Positions 16,339 to 25,254 of a DNA stretch of 64,000 nt are shown here, in pieces. The notes under the pieces were generated by a model that ran no database searches, was not told the origin of the DNA, and saw only the letters and a program-made list of their open reading frames with translations. This DNA is from PRS1 sp965250265 (lineage in GTDB: Bacteria; Bacteroidota; Bacteroidia; Flavobacteriales; Flavobacteriaceae): positions 62,001 to 126,000 of the forward strand of contig CBDFNO010000012.1 in NCBI GenBank assembly GCA_965250265.1, written 5' to 3'. Every line of letters starts with the position of its first letter. Position 1 is the stretch's first letter. Position numbers and translations under genes: made by a program.

Positions 16339-18189
16339 TTAAACTGGGCGTTCAATACCTAAAGCTTTTATTCTTGATGCGAGAGTAGTAGAAGGAAGTT
16401 TTAATAACTCAGCTGCACCTTGTTTCCCAGATATTTTCCACTTAGTTTGCCTAAGTGCTCTTAAAATATTTTCTTTTTCTAAAGCAATGAGTTCTTTTGT
16501 TGTAAGAATTTTTTCTGAGATCGATTCGGGATTAGCATATTGTGTATTTGAATCACTTGGAATAATAGATTCCCAATTTATATTTCCGTTTTGTGATACT
16601 ATGATTGCGCGCTCAATTAAATTTTGAAGTTCACGAACATTTCCAGGCCAATGGTAAGAAGATAATAATGATTTGTCTATTTCAGTTAGATCAATTATTT
16701 GTTTGTTAAGTTTCTTAGAGAATTGTTGTATCATTTCTTGAGCGATCAAACAAATATCATTGCCTCTATCCCGAAGAGGAGGAACTTCAATAGGAAATAC
16801 ATTTAAGCGATAGTATAAATCTTCACGAAATTTACCTTCATTAGAAAATTCTAAAAGATTTCTATGTGTAGCGGCAATGATTCTAACATCTACCTTAATG
16901 GTTTTTGAACTACCTACAGGATCGAACTCACCTTCTTGAACAATTCTCAATAATTTTGGTTGTAGCTCTAATGGTAGCTCCCCAATTTCATCTAAAAAAA
17001 TTGTACCCTTGTCAGCCAATAAAAAGCGTCCTTTTCTACTTGTTGTAGCACCTGTAAACGCACCTTTTTCATGACCAAACAATTCACTTTCAATCAGGTT
17101 CACAGGAATGGCACCACAATTTATTCTAATTAATGTCTTATCGTTTCTATTACTTTCTTTATGAATAGCTCTTGCAACCAATTCCTTACCTGTACCTGTT
17201 TCTCCAGTTATTAAAACCGTTGCATCAGTTTTTGCCACTTGATGAATAAGGTTCAATATATTTTTCATGCTTTGGTTTTCAGCAATAATGCCATAGCTAC
17301 TTGTTAGTTCATGAATCTCTTCTTCAAGATATTGGGTGCGTTTGGTAAGTAAATTTATTTTGTCTTCAGCCAATAAACGCTCCTCAATATTTCTAAGGAT
17401 AAGTGTATAAAAGGTTTCATTATCATTTCCATATCTACTAATTGTACCTTCATTTAAGCTTTCAGTTTCATTAGAACCAATTACTTTAACAATATCTGGC
17501 AAGTAATTATTAATTGATTTTTTATTTCCTTCTAAACCAGATTGAACTAAAGACTCAATAAGATTAGAACTAGCCTCATCTAAGAAAAACAACACATTGC
17601 GCTGTATTGTATCATTATTTTCTAAGAGAGAGTCTGCAGATGGGTTAGTGAGCACTATTTTAAAATTGCTATCAAACATAATAATAGCATCCATGGCTCC
17701 ATTGATTAAACCGCTCATTTTAGAACTCGCCAATTCTAATTCCCTTTTTGATGTAGCCATATTTTCTTGAATAGTGTCAAGCTCACGATGACGTTTAATC
17801 ATTTCAGCTAGAATACCTTGAGAAAATCCACTATCTGAAGACATTAAATCTAAAAAATGCTGACGCACAATTTTTAAAACTTTAGTCGGTTCAATAGCAG
17901 TCACTGAAGCTGATCGTTCTTGATTATCTATTAAAGCATATTCACCAAAACACATGCCTTTATTTAAAGTTCCATAGATGTGGTTATTATCATGTACTTT
18001 TACTTTGCCTTCAATAATAACATACATAGCAATACCAATATCGTCCTTTTTAAAAATGGACGTATTCTTTCTATAAAATTCAATATCTAAATCTTGACAT
18101 AGATGTTTTAAGGAGTCTTTAGATACTTCGGAAAAAAAAGAAACATTAGAAAGAAATTTGGCAATATCTTGTACTTCAGTATTTTTCAT
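16339..18189 (-). CDS. Sigma-54 activator with cyclic-nucleotide-binding and PAS-like domains
   Basis: A 616-residue enhancer-binding protein. Residues about 10-120 form a cyclic-nucleotide-binding domain; its phosphate-binding cassette reads FGEYALIDNQERSASV (81-96) with the FGE, AL and RSA positions kept. Residues about 155-270 look like a PAS domain, joined by a coiled linker. The AAA+ core has Walker A GETGTGKE (329-336), the sigma-54-contacting GAFTGA (376-381) and Walker B GTIFLDE (395-401). A Fis-type helix-turn-helix ends the protein (GAAELLKLPSTTLASRIKAL). It is upstream of, and collinear with, the sigma-54-dependent OsmC operon and divergent from a nucleotidyl cyclase gene. cAMP control of a sigma-54 activator would be unusual. 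Confidence 0.92.
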   Translation of the reverse strand: MKNTEVQDIAKFLSNVSFFSEVSKDSLKHLCQDLDIEFYRKNTSIFKKDDIGIAMYVIIEGKVKVHDNNHIYGTLNKGMCFGEYALIDNQERSASVTAIEPTKVLKIVRQHFLDLMSSDSGFSQGILAEMIKRHRELDTIQENMATSKRELELASSKMSGLINGAMDAIIMFDSNFKIVLTNPSADSLLENNDTIQRNVLFFLDEASSNLIESLVQSGLEGNKKSINNYLPDIVKVIGSNETESLNEGTISRYGNDNETFYTLILRNIEERLLAEDKINLLTKRTQYLEEEIHELTSSYGIIAENQSMKNILNLIHQVAKTDATVLITGETGTGKELVARAIHKESNRNDKTLIRINCGAIPVNLIESELFGHEKGAFTGATTSRKGRFLLADKGTIFLDEIGELPLELQPKLLRIVQEGEFDPVGSSKTIKVDVRIIAATHRNLLEFSNEGKFREDLYYRLNVFPIEVPPLRDRGNDICLIAQEMIQQFSKKLNKQIIDLTEIDKSLLSSYHWPGNVRELQNLIERAIIVSQNGNINWESIIPSDSNTQYANPESISEKILTTKELIALEKENILRALRQTKWKISGKQGAAELLKLPSTTLASRIKALGIERPV

Positions 18190-18331
18190 CTCATAATTTA
18201 TTCTTTGAAATAGAATAGCTAAATATATAAATATTTGATATTATAATTATATATTAAGTAATTATAATACTGCAAAATAATTTAATTAATTTCCCTAATT
18301 TAGTAAACTTTATCATAACTAATAATTGTTG

Positions 18332-20383
18332 ATGACACAAAGCAGACAACTTGCCGCTATTATGTTTACTGATATAGAAGGCTATACAGCTTTAATGCAG
18401 TATGATGAAAAAAATGCCGTTATCATAAGAAATAGACATCGGGATACTTTTGAAATTACTACTGATGCATTTAATGGTAAAATAATTCAATATTTTGGTG
18501 ACGGAACATTAAGTGTATTTAAAAGCACAGTTGAAGCAGTAGATTGCGCTATCGAAATGCAACAAGCGTTTTTACAAGAACCTTCAATACCAGTAAGAAT
18601 TGGTATTCATGTTGGAGATATTATGTATTCTAAAGACGATATTATTGGAGATGCTGTAAATGTAGCTTCCCGAATTGAATCTTGTGCTGTTCCAGGAAGC
18701 ATATTAATTTCTGATAAAGTCCATGATCAAATAAGAAGTCATCGCCATATCGAATCTAAATTTTTAGATGCATATGAATTTAAAAATGTAGATGGTGCAA
18801 TGCCATTATTTGCAATTTCAAATAATGGTCTTGTTGTTCCGAAACCAGAAGATGTTAAAGGGAAATTAAAAGCGCAATCAAAAGTTAATAGTAAAAGTGT
18901 TTCTAAAAAGAAAGCATTTATGATTGCATCAATTGTTTTTGTAGTCCTGTTGTCTGTTATAATATCTTTGCAGTATTTTTTTAAAAAGAATACACTTCCT
19001 GATGATTATTCTATAGCTGTTTTACCATTTGATAATTTAAGTACAGATGATGATGCCGAAATATTTAGAGATGGGATGACCGAGGAAATATTAACACATT
19101 TATCTAAGGTTAAAGAGTTACATGTTATTTCAAGAACATCTGTAATGCAATATAAAAACACTAGCAAAACTATTCCTGAAATAGCAAAAGAACTTGGTGT
19201 TTCTTATATTTTAGAAGGGAGTATTAGAAAGTATGGAGACAAAGTAAGAGTCACAGCACAGTTAATTGCGGCAGATGGCGACCAGCATATTTGGGCAGAA
19301 AATTATGACAAAACAATTAAAGATATTTTTAGTATACAATCAGAAGTTTCTCAAGAAATTGTAGACGCTTTAGAACTCAATTTATCGTTTGAAGAACAAG
19401 AAGGACTGTCAATTGTGCCAACTGAAAATATTGAAGCTTATAAGTTATTCTTAATAGGAAGAAAGGAAGCCGATAAGCGTAATAAGGAGAGTTTAGCTAC
19501 AAGTATTAGCCTGTATCAAGAAGCCATAAAATTAGACTCAAATTATGCCGAAGCTTATGCAGAAATTGCTAATTCTATATATTTAGAAACCTATTATTCT
19601 GGAAGAGATCCTGTTGAAGCTTCAGAATTGGCAAACGACTACCTTGATAAGGCTGAGGCTATTAGCAAAAAGGTATCAAGAATATATTCTGTTAGAGGAC
19701 TGATTTATAATATTGAAGGCAAACATGCTGAAGCTGACAAAGCATTTCAAAAGGCTATTAAACTATCTCCTAATGATTTAACAGCAAGGCATCAGTATTC
19801 AACTTTCTATTATTATACACAACAATATGAGAAGCAATTAGAGCAGGCGGAAATTGCTTATAAGTTAGATCCTATGTCCTTTGCAATTGCTAACAGTTAC
19901 TTTACAGCCTTAACCGTAAATTACAAGTATGATGAAGCAGAAAGGTTAATGAAAAAATTAGAAGCCAATGATCAGGACAATAATAAATTTGTGATTAACA
20001 GATCATTTTTTAGATTATATATAGAAAAAAAAGATTATCAAGCTGCGATTGTTCCATTAAAAAAAATGGTTGATGAGCAACCAATTTTTAATCGGTTTTT
20101 AGGATTTTGTTATGGTAAAATCGGTGATACGATCAATGCATATAATGCTATAAATGTAATACGCAATAGTACTGGTGTTATTGAAAATGAACTTAATCAC
20201 CAAATCGCTATTGTTTTTGCTGGTTTAATGAATGCTGATAGTGTGTTGTACCATTTAGACACTATTAGGAATAAACAAACAAGAATGTTAAAACGTGAAC
20301 GTACAGATTTTTTTGGATTTCTTGAAGAAGACCCTCGTTTTAAGGAGCTCTTAAAATCTCACGGAATTATCACTAGTAATTAA
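18332..20383 (+). CDS. Class III nucleotidyl cyclase with TolB-like and TPR domains
   Basis: About 683 residues from the ATG at 18332 (two TTG codons just upstream are possible but less likely starts). Residues 5-165 are a class III cyclase domain with metal aspartates in IMFTDIEGYT and YFGDGTLSVF, and IIGDAVNVASRIE carrying the Asn/Arg pair. The lysine that normally selects adenine is replaced by Gln (KIIQYFGDG), so base specificity is uncertain. A single membrane segment lies at about 196-216. Next comes the domain common in this cyclase class (DYSIAVLPFDNLS, then SYILEGSIRKYGDKVRVTAQ). TPR repeats follow from about 370 to 590. It is divergent from the cNMP-binding sigma-54 activator, and about 80 bases upstream of the sulfur operon on the same strand. 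Confidence 0.85.
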   Translation: MTQSRQLAAIMFTDIEGYTALMQYDEKNAVIIRNRHRDTFEITTDAFNGKIIQYFGDGTLSVFKSTVEAVDCAIEMQQAFLQEPSIPVRIGIHVGDIMYSKDDIIGDAVNVASRIESCAVPGSILISDKVHDQIRSHRHIESKFLDAYEFKNVDGAMPLFAISNNGLVVPKPEDVKGKLKAQSKVNSKSVSKKKAFMIASIVFVVLLSVIISLQYFFKKNTLPDDYSIAVLPFDNLSTDDDAEIFRDGMTEEILTHLSKVKELHVISRTSVMQYKNTSKTIPEIAKELGVSYILEGSIRKYGDKVRVTAQLIAADGDQHIWAENYDKTIKDIFSIQSEVSQEIVDALELNLSFEEQEGLSIVPTENIEAYKLFLIGRKEADKRNKESLATSISLYQEAIKLDSNYAEAYAEIANSIYLETYYSGRDPVEASELANDYLDKAEAISKKVSRIYSVRGLIYNIEGKHAEADKAFQKAIKLSPNDLTARHQYSTFYYYTQQYEKQLEQAEIAYKLDPMSFAIANSYFTALTVNYKYDEAERLMKKLEANDQDNNKFVINRSFFRLYIEKKDYQAAIVPLKKMVDEQPIFNRFLGFCYGKIGDTINAYNAINVIRNSTGVIENELNHQIAIVFAGLMNADSVLYHLDTIRNKQTRMLKRERTDFFGFLEEDPRFKELLKSHGIITSN

Positions 20384-20406
20384 TTTAACACTATAACTAA
20401 TATTAC

Positions 20407-20436
20407 TTGATATTTAGTAGTCATATATTACTTTTG
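20407..20436 (+). promoter_or_regulatory. Bacteroidota-type promoter for the sulfur operon
   Basis: TTG at 20407-20409, then a 19-base spacer, then TACTTTTG at 20429-20436, which matches the TAnnTTTG -7 box of the primary sigma factor in this phylum. The start codon of the TauE gene is 25 bases downstream. Confidence 0.65.
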
Positions 20437-20461
20437 TATGACAAAATATAAAGAAGTATAA

Positions 20462-21268
20462 ATGACTTTAATAGAAATTTTCGGATACATTGGTGCCTTA
20501 ATAATAGGCGTTTCTTTAGGGTTAATTGGTGGAGGTGGTTCTATTCTAGCAGTTCCAGTTTTGGCATATTTATTTTCTGTTGAAGAAAAAGCAGCTACGG
20601 CATATTCTTTATTTATTGTAGGCTCTAGTGCTTTAGTTGGAGGAATTAAACAACACTTTAAAGGTTATGTAGATTGGCAAACAGCAATCGTTTTTGGAAT
20701 TCCGGCAATAATAGGTGTTACTGTTGTGAGATATTTTGTAGTTCCAGTGTTACCAGACGTTTTATTCTCTATCAATAGTTTTGAATTTACCCGTCGTATG
20801 GGAATGTTTGGATTGTTTGCAATTTTAATGATACCAGCTGCTTTCTATATGTTAAAAGAAAGAAAAATCAGTTCACAAAACCAAATTAAAGATGTAAAGT
20901 ATAATTACTCTTTAATATTAATGGAAGGACTGTCAGTTGGTGCAATAACTGGATTAATTGGTGCTGGAGGCGGATTTTTAATTATTCCTGCTTTGGTAAT
21001 TTTAGCAAATGTTGAGATGAAAGTTGCTGTTGGCACCTCTTTAATTATAATTGCTGTTAAGTCTTTAATGGGATTCTTTTTAGGAGATGTTTTTACAATG
21101 GATATTGATTGGCAATTTTTAATTATTTTTACATTGCTTTCGTTTGTTGGAATTTTTATTGGAAGCTATCTTAGTAACTTTATAAATGGGCAAAAGCTTA
21201 AAAAAGGATTTGGATATTTTATAATTGTTATGGCAATATTTATTTTTTATATGGAGTTTTTTATATAA
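20462..21268 (+). CDS. Sulfite exporter TauE/SafE family permease
   Basis: A 268-residue polytopic membrane protein of the TauE/SafE (DUF81) family, built from two homologous halves. The glycine-rich family motifs begin each half: GVSLGLIGGGGSILAVPVL near the start and GAITGLIGAGGGFLIIPALV in the middle. About eight membrane segments can be counted. The family exports sulfite, sulfoacetate and related anions. It is the first gene of an operon with a persulfide dioxygenase fusion, whose product is sulfite, so export of sulfite is a coherent role here. Confidence 0.85.
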   Translation: MTLIEIFGYIGALIIGVSLGLIGGGGSILAVPVLAYLFSVEEKAATAYSLFIVGSSALVGGIKQHFKGYVDWQTAIVFGIPAIIGVTVVRYFVVPVLPDVLFSINSFEFTRRMGMFGLFAILMIPAAFYMLKERKISSQNQIKDVKYNYSLILMEGLSVGAITGLIGAGGGFLIIPALVILANVEMKVAVGTSLIIIAVKSLMGFFLGDVFTMDIDWQFLIIFTLLSFVGIFIGSYLSNFINGQKLKKGFGYFIIVMAIFIFYMEFFI

Positions 21269-21312
21269 ATAGAATTTTAAATATGCAATAGCAGTTAAAT
21301 GTAGCTTATGAT

Positions 21313-21344
21313 TTTGTACTTAATAAAAAACAATAATATCTTTG
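21313..21344 (+). promoter_or_regulatory. Promoter for the persulfide dioxygenase-rhodanese gene
   Basis: TTTG at 21313-21316, a 20-base spacer, and TATCTTTG at 21337-21344, a perfect TAnnTTTG box. The ATG follows 17 bases downstream. It suggests that the dioxygenase gene can be transcribed separately from the TauE gene. Confidence 0.65.
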
Positions 21345-21361
21345 CGTTTTAAAATAATAAT

Positions 21362-22774
21362 ATGAAAATAGAGCAAATATATACAGGGTGTTTAGCACAT
21401 GCTGCTTATTACATTGAAAGTGGTAGTGAAGCAGCAATTATAGACCCTTTAAGAGAAGTACAACCTTATATTGATCGTGCAAAAAAAGATAATGCAAAAA
21501 TAAAATACATTTTCGAAACCCATTTCCATGCCGATTTTGTAAGTGGACACTTAGATTTGCAAAAAAAGACAGGAGCTAAAATTGTATTTGGACCAACAGC
21601 TAATCCAGATTATAAAGCATTAATTGCAGAAGATAACCAAATATTTTCGATAGGAAATTATAAAATAAAAGTTATCCATACGCCTGGACATACTATGGAA
21701 AGTACTACCTATTTGCTTATAGATGAAAATGATGAAGAACATGGTATAATTACTGGAGATACATTATTTATTGGAGATGTTGGTAGACCAGATTTAGCAC
21801 AACATGTAGTATCTGAACTTACTCAAGAGTTACTCGCAGGACATTTATACGACTCATTACGTAATAAAATTATGCCTTTAAGTGATGATTTAATAGTGTA
21901 TCCAAATCATGGAGCTGGTTCGGCTTGTGGTAAAAATATGAGTAAAGAAACTACAGATACTTTAGGTCATCAAAAACAGGTAAATTATGCTTTACGTGAA
22001 GATATGACTAAAGAGGAATTTATTAAAGAACTATTAACTGGATTAACTGCTCCACCTGCTTATTTTCCGCAAAATGTATTATTGAATATTAGAGGATATG
22101 AGAGTTTAGATAACATTATTGAGAAAGCTCAAAAACCTTTAACTCCTGCCGCTTTTGAAGTCGCAGCAAATGAAACAGAAGCCATTGTTTTAGATGTTCG
22201 GCACCAAGATTATTTTGTTAAGGGTCATATACCTCGTTCTATATTTATTGGCATTGATGGTGATTTTGCTCCTTGGGTTGGTGCCTTAATTGCGGATGTA
22301 AAACAACCTATTTTGTTAGTGACTCCTGATGGACGCGAAGAAGAAGTTATTACGAGGCTTTCAAGAGTTGGTTTCGATAATACTCTAGGTTATTTAGAAG
22401 GTGGTTTTGAAGCTTGGAAAAAAGCAGCAAAAGAATACGATACAATAACATCAATTACTGCCAAAACTTTTAAGGACCATCTAGATAAAGAAAAATTGAC
22501 TGTATTCGATGTTCGTAAAGAAAGCGAATATCATTCAGAACGTGTTCTAAATGCAAATAATACTCCATTAGTTACAATAAATAAGCATTTTACAGAATTT
22601 CCTTCAGAAGGCGATTTTTATCTATATTGCGCCGGTGGATATCGTTCGGTAATTGCTTCATCTATTTTAAAAAGTAGAGGTATTCATAATATAATTGATA
22701 TTAAAGGAGGTTTTGTAGCAATTAAAGAAGAAGGAAAATATGTTACAGATTACGTATGTCCGACCACAATATAA
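21362..22774 (+). CDS. Persulfide dioxygenase-rhodanese fusion (CstB-like)
   Basis: A 470-residue protein. Residues 1-235 form a metallo-beta-lactamase-fold persulfide dioxygenase with THFHADFVSGH (H54, H56, D58), HTPGHTMESTTY and GDTLFIGDVGRPDL. Residues about 265-365 form a rhodanese domain without the catalytic cysteine (LLVTPDGREEE in the loop). Residues about 375-465 form a complete rhodanese with cysteine near 423 in LYCAGGYRS. This dioxygenase, pseudo-rhodanese and rhodanese order is the one described for staphylococcal CstB, which oxidises persulfides to thiosulfate. Neighbours (rhodaneses, YeeE pair, TauE) fit sulfide and sulfane-sulfur detoxification. Confidence 0.88.
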   Translation: MKIEQIYTGCLAHAAYYIESGSEAAIIDPLREVQPYIDRAKKDNAKIKYIFETHFHADFVSGHLDLQKKTGAKIVFGPTANPDYKALIAEDNQIFSIGNYKIKVIHTPGHTMESTTYLLIDENDEEHGIITGDTLFIGDVGRPDLAQHVVSELTQELLAGHLYDSLRNKIMPLSDDLIVYPNHGAGSACGKNMSKETTDTLGHQKQVNYALREDMTKEEFIKELLTGLTAPPAYFPQNVLLNIRGYESLDNIIEKAQKPLTPAAFEVAANETEAIVLDVRHQDYFVKGHIPRSIFIGIDGDFAPWVGALIADVKQPILLVTPDGREEEVITRLSRVGFDNTLGYLEGGFEAWKKAAKEYDTITSITAKTFKDHLDKEKLTVFDVRKESEYHSERVLNANNTPLVTINKHFTEFPSEGDFYLYCAGGYRSVIASSILKSRGIHNIIDIKGGFVAIKEEGKYVTDYVCPTTI

Positions 22775-22787
22775 AATAATAGTTTAG

Positions 22788-23087
22788 ATGAATAACATTT
22801 CAAAAACAGAATGGAAAGAATTAATAGCAGAAGATGAAAATGCTGTTATCCTTGATGTAAGGGCTCCTCAAGAATGGAAGGAAGGCATTATAGATAATGC
22901 TCTTATGATAAATATTCGTGAGCCCCATTCTTTTATGAGTTCTATTGAAGAATTAGAAAAAGACAAAAATTACTATGTGTACTGCAGAAGTGGTGTGCGA
23001 AGTGTTCAAGCTTGCAAAGTTCTAGAAAGTATTGGAATTAAAACCACTTATAATCTATTAGGTGGAATTCTAGAATGGAATAATTAA
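22788..23087 (+). CDS. Single-domain rhodanese
   Basis: A 99-residue rhodanese-like protein that is just one domain, with AVILDVRAPQEWKEGII at the start and the active-site loop VYCRSGVRSVQA holding the catalytic cysteine. It has no signal peptide, so it acts in the cytoplasm as a sulfur carrier. It lies 13 bases downstream of the dioxygenase fusion and is surely co-transcribed. Confidence 0.88.
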   Translation: MNNISKTEWKELIAEDENAVILDVRAPQEWKEGIIDNALMINIREPHSFMSSIEELEKDKNYYVYCRSGVRSVQACKVLESIGIKTTYNLLGGILEWNN

Positions 23088-23103
23088 CTTAAAATATATT
23101 TAA

Positions 23104-23478
23104 ATGAAAAAATTTTTAATACTCATGCTTTCTTTAAGCACATTATTTGGTTGTAAATCAGAGCCTAAAAAGATTGTGAAAATAGTAAGTGTTGCTGATT
23201 TCAGTGAAGGTTTATCTATAGATGATGTTCAACTTGTTGATGTTAGAACAGCTGAAGAATATCAAGAAGGACATATTGAAAATGCACAGCTCATAGATGT
23301 TAAATCAGAAGATTTTCACGATAAAATTCAAGAATTGGATAAGGATAAACCTGTGTATCTCTACTGTAGAAGTGGAAAAAGAAGTGGAAAAGCTTCAAAG
23401 ATAATGTTGGAATTGGGTTTTAAAGAAATTGTGGATCTAAAGGGAGGTTACATAGCCTGGAGCAAACAAGTAGAATAA
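23104..23478 (+). CDS. Rhodanese lipoprotein
   Basis: A 124-residue rhodanese with a lipoprotein signal (MKKFLILMLSLSTLFGC), so it is anchored in a membrane outside the cytoplasm. The domain shows QLVDVRTAEEYQEGHI and the active loop LYCRSGKRSGKA with its cysteine. Together with the cytoplasmic rhodanese upstream (16-base gap) it gives the operon a sulfur carrier on each side of the inner membrane, which fits sulfur import by the YeeE pair downstream. Confidence 0.86.
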   Translation: MKKFLILMLSLSTLFGCKSEPKKIVKIVSVADFSEGLSIDDVQLVDVRTAEEYQEGHIENAQLIDVKSEDFHDKIQELDKDKPVYLYCRSGKRSGKASKIMLELGFKEIVDLKGGYIAWSKQVE

Positions 23479-23518
23479 TACTTCAAGTGTTTTTTCTTAT
23501 TAATAAAAAAGTATTTAT

Positions 23519-24076
23519 ATGGAATGGATATTAGATCCTTGGCCTTGGTACATATCGGGACCTCTAATTGCGTTAATTATGTTTCTTTTACTAATGGTTG
23601 GAAAGAAATTTGGGATGTCTTCTAATCTTGAAACGTTTTGTGCAATTTGTGGTGCAGATAAGGTCAGTGATCTTTTTAAGTTTGATTGGAAAGCGCATCG
23701 TTGGAACCTTATTGTCGTTTTAGGAGCCATAATAGGTGGTTATATTGGGTCACATTATTTGTCTAATGAAACTGTTGTAGCTATAAACCCAGAAGTAATA
23801 GATAACCTTCAATCTTTGGGATTTGAAAGTGCTGGAAAAGCATATTTACCAACCGAGTTGTTTGATATGAGTGCTTTATCAAACCTTAAAAGCCTTACAA
23901 TTTTAATTGTTGGTGGTTTTTTAGTTGGATTTGGAGCGCGTTATGCAGGTGGATGTACTTCTGGACATGCAATTTCCGGGTTAAGTAATTTACAACTTCC
24001 TTCATTAATTTCTGTAATAGGGTTTTTTATAGGAGGATTATTTATGATTCATGTTTTATTCCCATTAATTTTTTAA
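23519..24076 (+). CDS. YeeE/YedE family sulfur transporter, N-terminal half
   Basis: A 185-residue membrane protein of the YeeE/YedE (DUF395) family. Cysteines lie in ETFCAICGADK and in the signature YAGGCTSGHAISG, the type of site that passes thiosulfate along a cysteine relay in YeeE. Five or so hydrophobic segments are visible. The next gene, 3 bases downstream, encodes the complementary half. Transport of thiosulfate or another sulfane-sulfur compound is expected; direction cannot be told. Confidence 0.85.
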   Translation: MEWILDPWPWYISGPLIALIMFLLLMVGKKFGMSSNLETFCAICGADKVSDLFKFDWKAHRWNLIVVLGAIIGGYIGSHYLSNETVVAINPEVIDNLQSLGFESAGKAYLPTELFDMSALSNLKSLTILIVGGFLVGFGARYAGGCTSGHAISGLSNLQLPSLISVIGFFIGGLFMIHVLFPLIF

Positions 24077-24079
24077 GCT

Positions 24080-24493
24080 ATGAGAAGTATTGTTTATTTA
24101 TTAATCGGAATTTTCTTCGGAATTATAATGTTTAAATCGGAAGCAGCTTCATGGTTTCGTATTTACGAAATGTTTCAATTTAAAGCATTTCATATGTATG
24201 GCATAATTGGTTCTGCTTTAGGTTTAGGTATTATCATTGTACAAATAATAAAGCGCTATAGAATAAAATCGTTTTATGGCGAACAAATTGTTATTCTTCC
24301 TAAAGATAAAAGTATTAGTCGCTACATTATTGGAGGTATTATTTTTGGCTTAGGTTGGGCTTTAGTGGGAGCATGCCCTGGACCAATGTTTACTTTAGTT
24401 GGTGCAGGTTATATTCCAATTTTAGTTGTTATTGTTTCAGCACTACTAGGAACCTTTGTTTATGGAGTATTACGACATAAATTGCCACATTAA
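24080..24493 (+). CDS. YeeE/YedE family sulfur transporter, C-terminal half (DUF6691-like)
   Basis: A 137-residue membrane protein with about four hydrophobic segments and the second family signature GWALVGACPGPMF, which carries one cysteine. In many Bacteroidota the YeeE function is split over two adjacent genes, and this is the smaller partner of the gene 3 bases upstream. Last sulfur gene of the operon. Confidence 0.84.
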   Translation: MRSIVYLLIGIFFGIIMFKSEAASWFRIYEMFQFKAFHMYGIIGSALGLGIIIVQIIKRYRIKSFYGEQIVILPKDKSISRYIIGGIIFGLGWALVGACPGPMFTLVGAGYIPILVVIVSALLGTFVYGVLRHKLPH

Positions 24494-24577
24494 TAAACTA
24501 TTAAAATTATTTTGAATTAAATTTGTAACGTTTTCATTTTATGAACGTCAAATAAGTATCAACCAATAAAATTAACC

Positions 24578-24916
24578 ATGAGACAGGATAGACAACTTAT
24601 TGTATTAACACATTTAAGCCAATTAGTGACATTAGTTGTTGGTTTTGGAAGTCTAATTTTGCCGTTAATTCTTTGGATGACAAACAAAGAAAAGGTTTAT
24701 GCAATGAATGAGCACGGAAAAAACATCCTAAACTTTCAAATAAGTTTAATAATATATTCAATAGTTTGTATTCCATTAATTCTCTTACTGGGATTAGGGC
24801 TTATAGGCTTAATCATTTTAGCAATAATATCAATAATTTTCCCCATTATAAATGCTATAAAAGCGAGTAATGGAGAAGTTCCAAAATACCCTTTATCTCT
24901 TAATATTATTAGTTAG
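24578..24916 (+). CDS. DUF4870 family membrane protein
   Basis: A 112-residue protein with an N-terminal polar stretch (MRQDRQLIVLTHLSQLVTLV) and about three hydrophobic segments. It shows the DUF4870 (Tic20-like) layout, with MNEHGKNILNFQISLIIYSI as the conserved central piece. Function is unknown. It follows the YeeE pair by 84 bases and is closed by a strong terminator. Confidence 0.8.
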   Translation: MRQDRQLIVLTHLSQLVTLVVGFGSLILPLILWMTNKEKVYAMNEHGKNILNFQISLIIYSIVCIPLILLLGLGLIGLIILAIISIIFPIINAIKASNGEVPKYPLSLNIIS

Positions 24917-24944
24917 TTAGTTATTTGATTTTTTGAGATAAACA

Positions 24945-24972
24945 AAAAAGGCTCACAATTGTGAGCCTTTTT
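24945..24972 (+). terminator. Intrinsic terminator after the sulfur region
   Basis: AAAAAGGCTCAC - AATT - GTGAGCCTTTTT is a perfect 12-bp stem with a 4-base loop, flanked by A on one side and T on the other, so it can act in both directions. It ends plus-strand transcription 28 bases after the DUF4870 gene. Confidence 0.9.
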
Positions 24973-25116
24973 CTTTTGTTATTTTAACCTTCGTTTTTTC
25001 ATTCTTAACAGCTGTCAGATCCTTTATTTAGATTCCGTTTTATGATTTGAATTACAAGAACAAACTATAATTATTAAAAAAAATTGTAATGTGTTTCACA
25101 GTTTATTCTTCTTACT

Positions 25117-25254
25117 GCCAACGTTTGGTGTAAGGAAAGTTGCGTGATTAAGCAACTAACTTAAAAAAATGGAACGAACCAGAGGAAAATCCGTAGGATT
25201 TTCCGAGTAGACTAGAACCAAGCAATTATTTTTACACGTTGTTACCACACGTTT
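25117..25254 (-). repeat. Cassette-type repeat, copy A (3' of gene 25255-25722)
   Basis: A structured element directly after the stop codon of the adjoining gene. It has a boundary of type ACACGTTGTTACC-ACACGTTTTT at the gene side, a hairpin AAAATCC/GGATTTT, a second hairpin GTTGCG/AGCAAC, and an opposite boundary CCAACGTTTGGTGTAA. The same four parts occur in the same order at 25739-25877 and 26824-27012. The layout, with one gene followed by an imperfect inverted structure, resembles an attC site of an integron cassette. Confidence 0.7.

Noticed and set aside
24945..24972. Perfect palindrome considered as an operator
   Set aside because: Its position after the operon, the flanking A and T runs and the small loop mark it as an intrinsic terminator.
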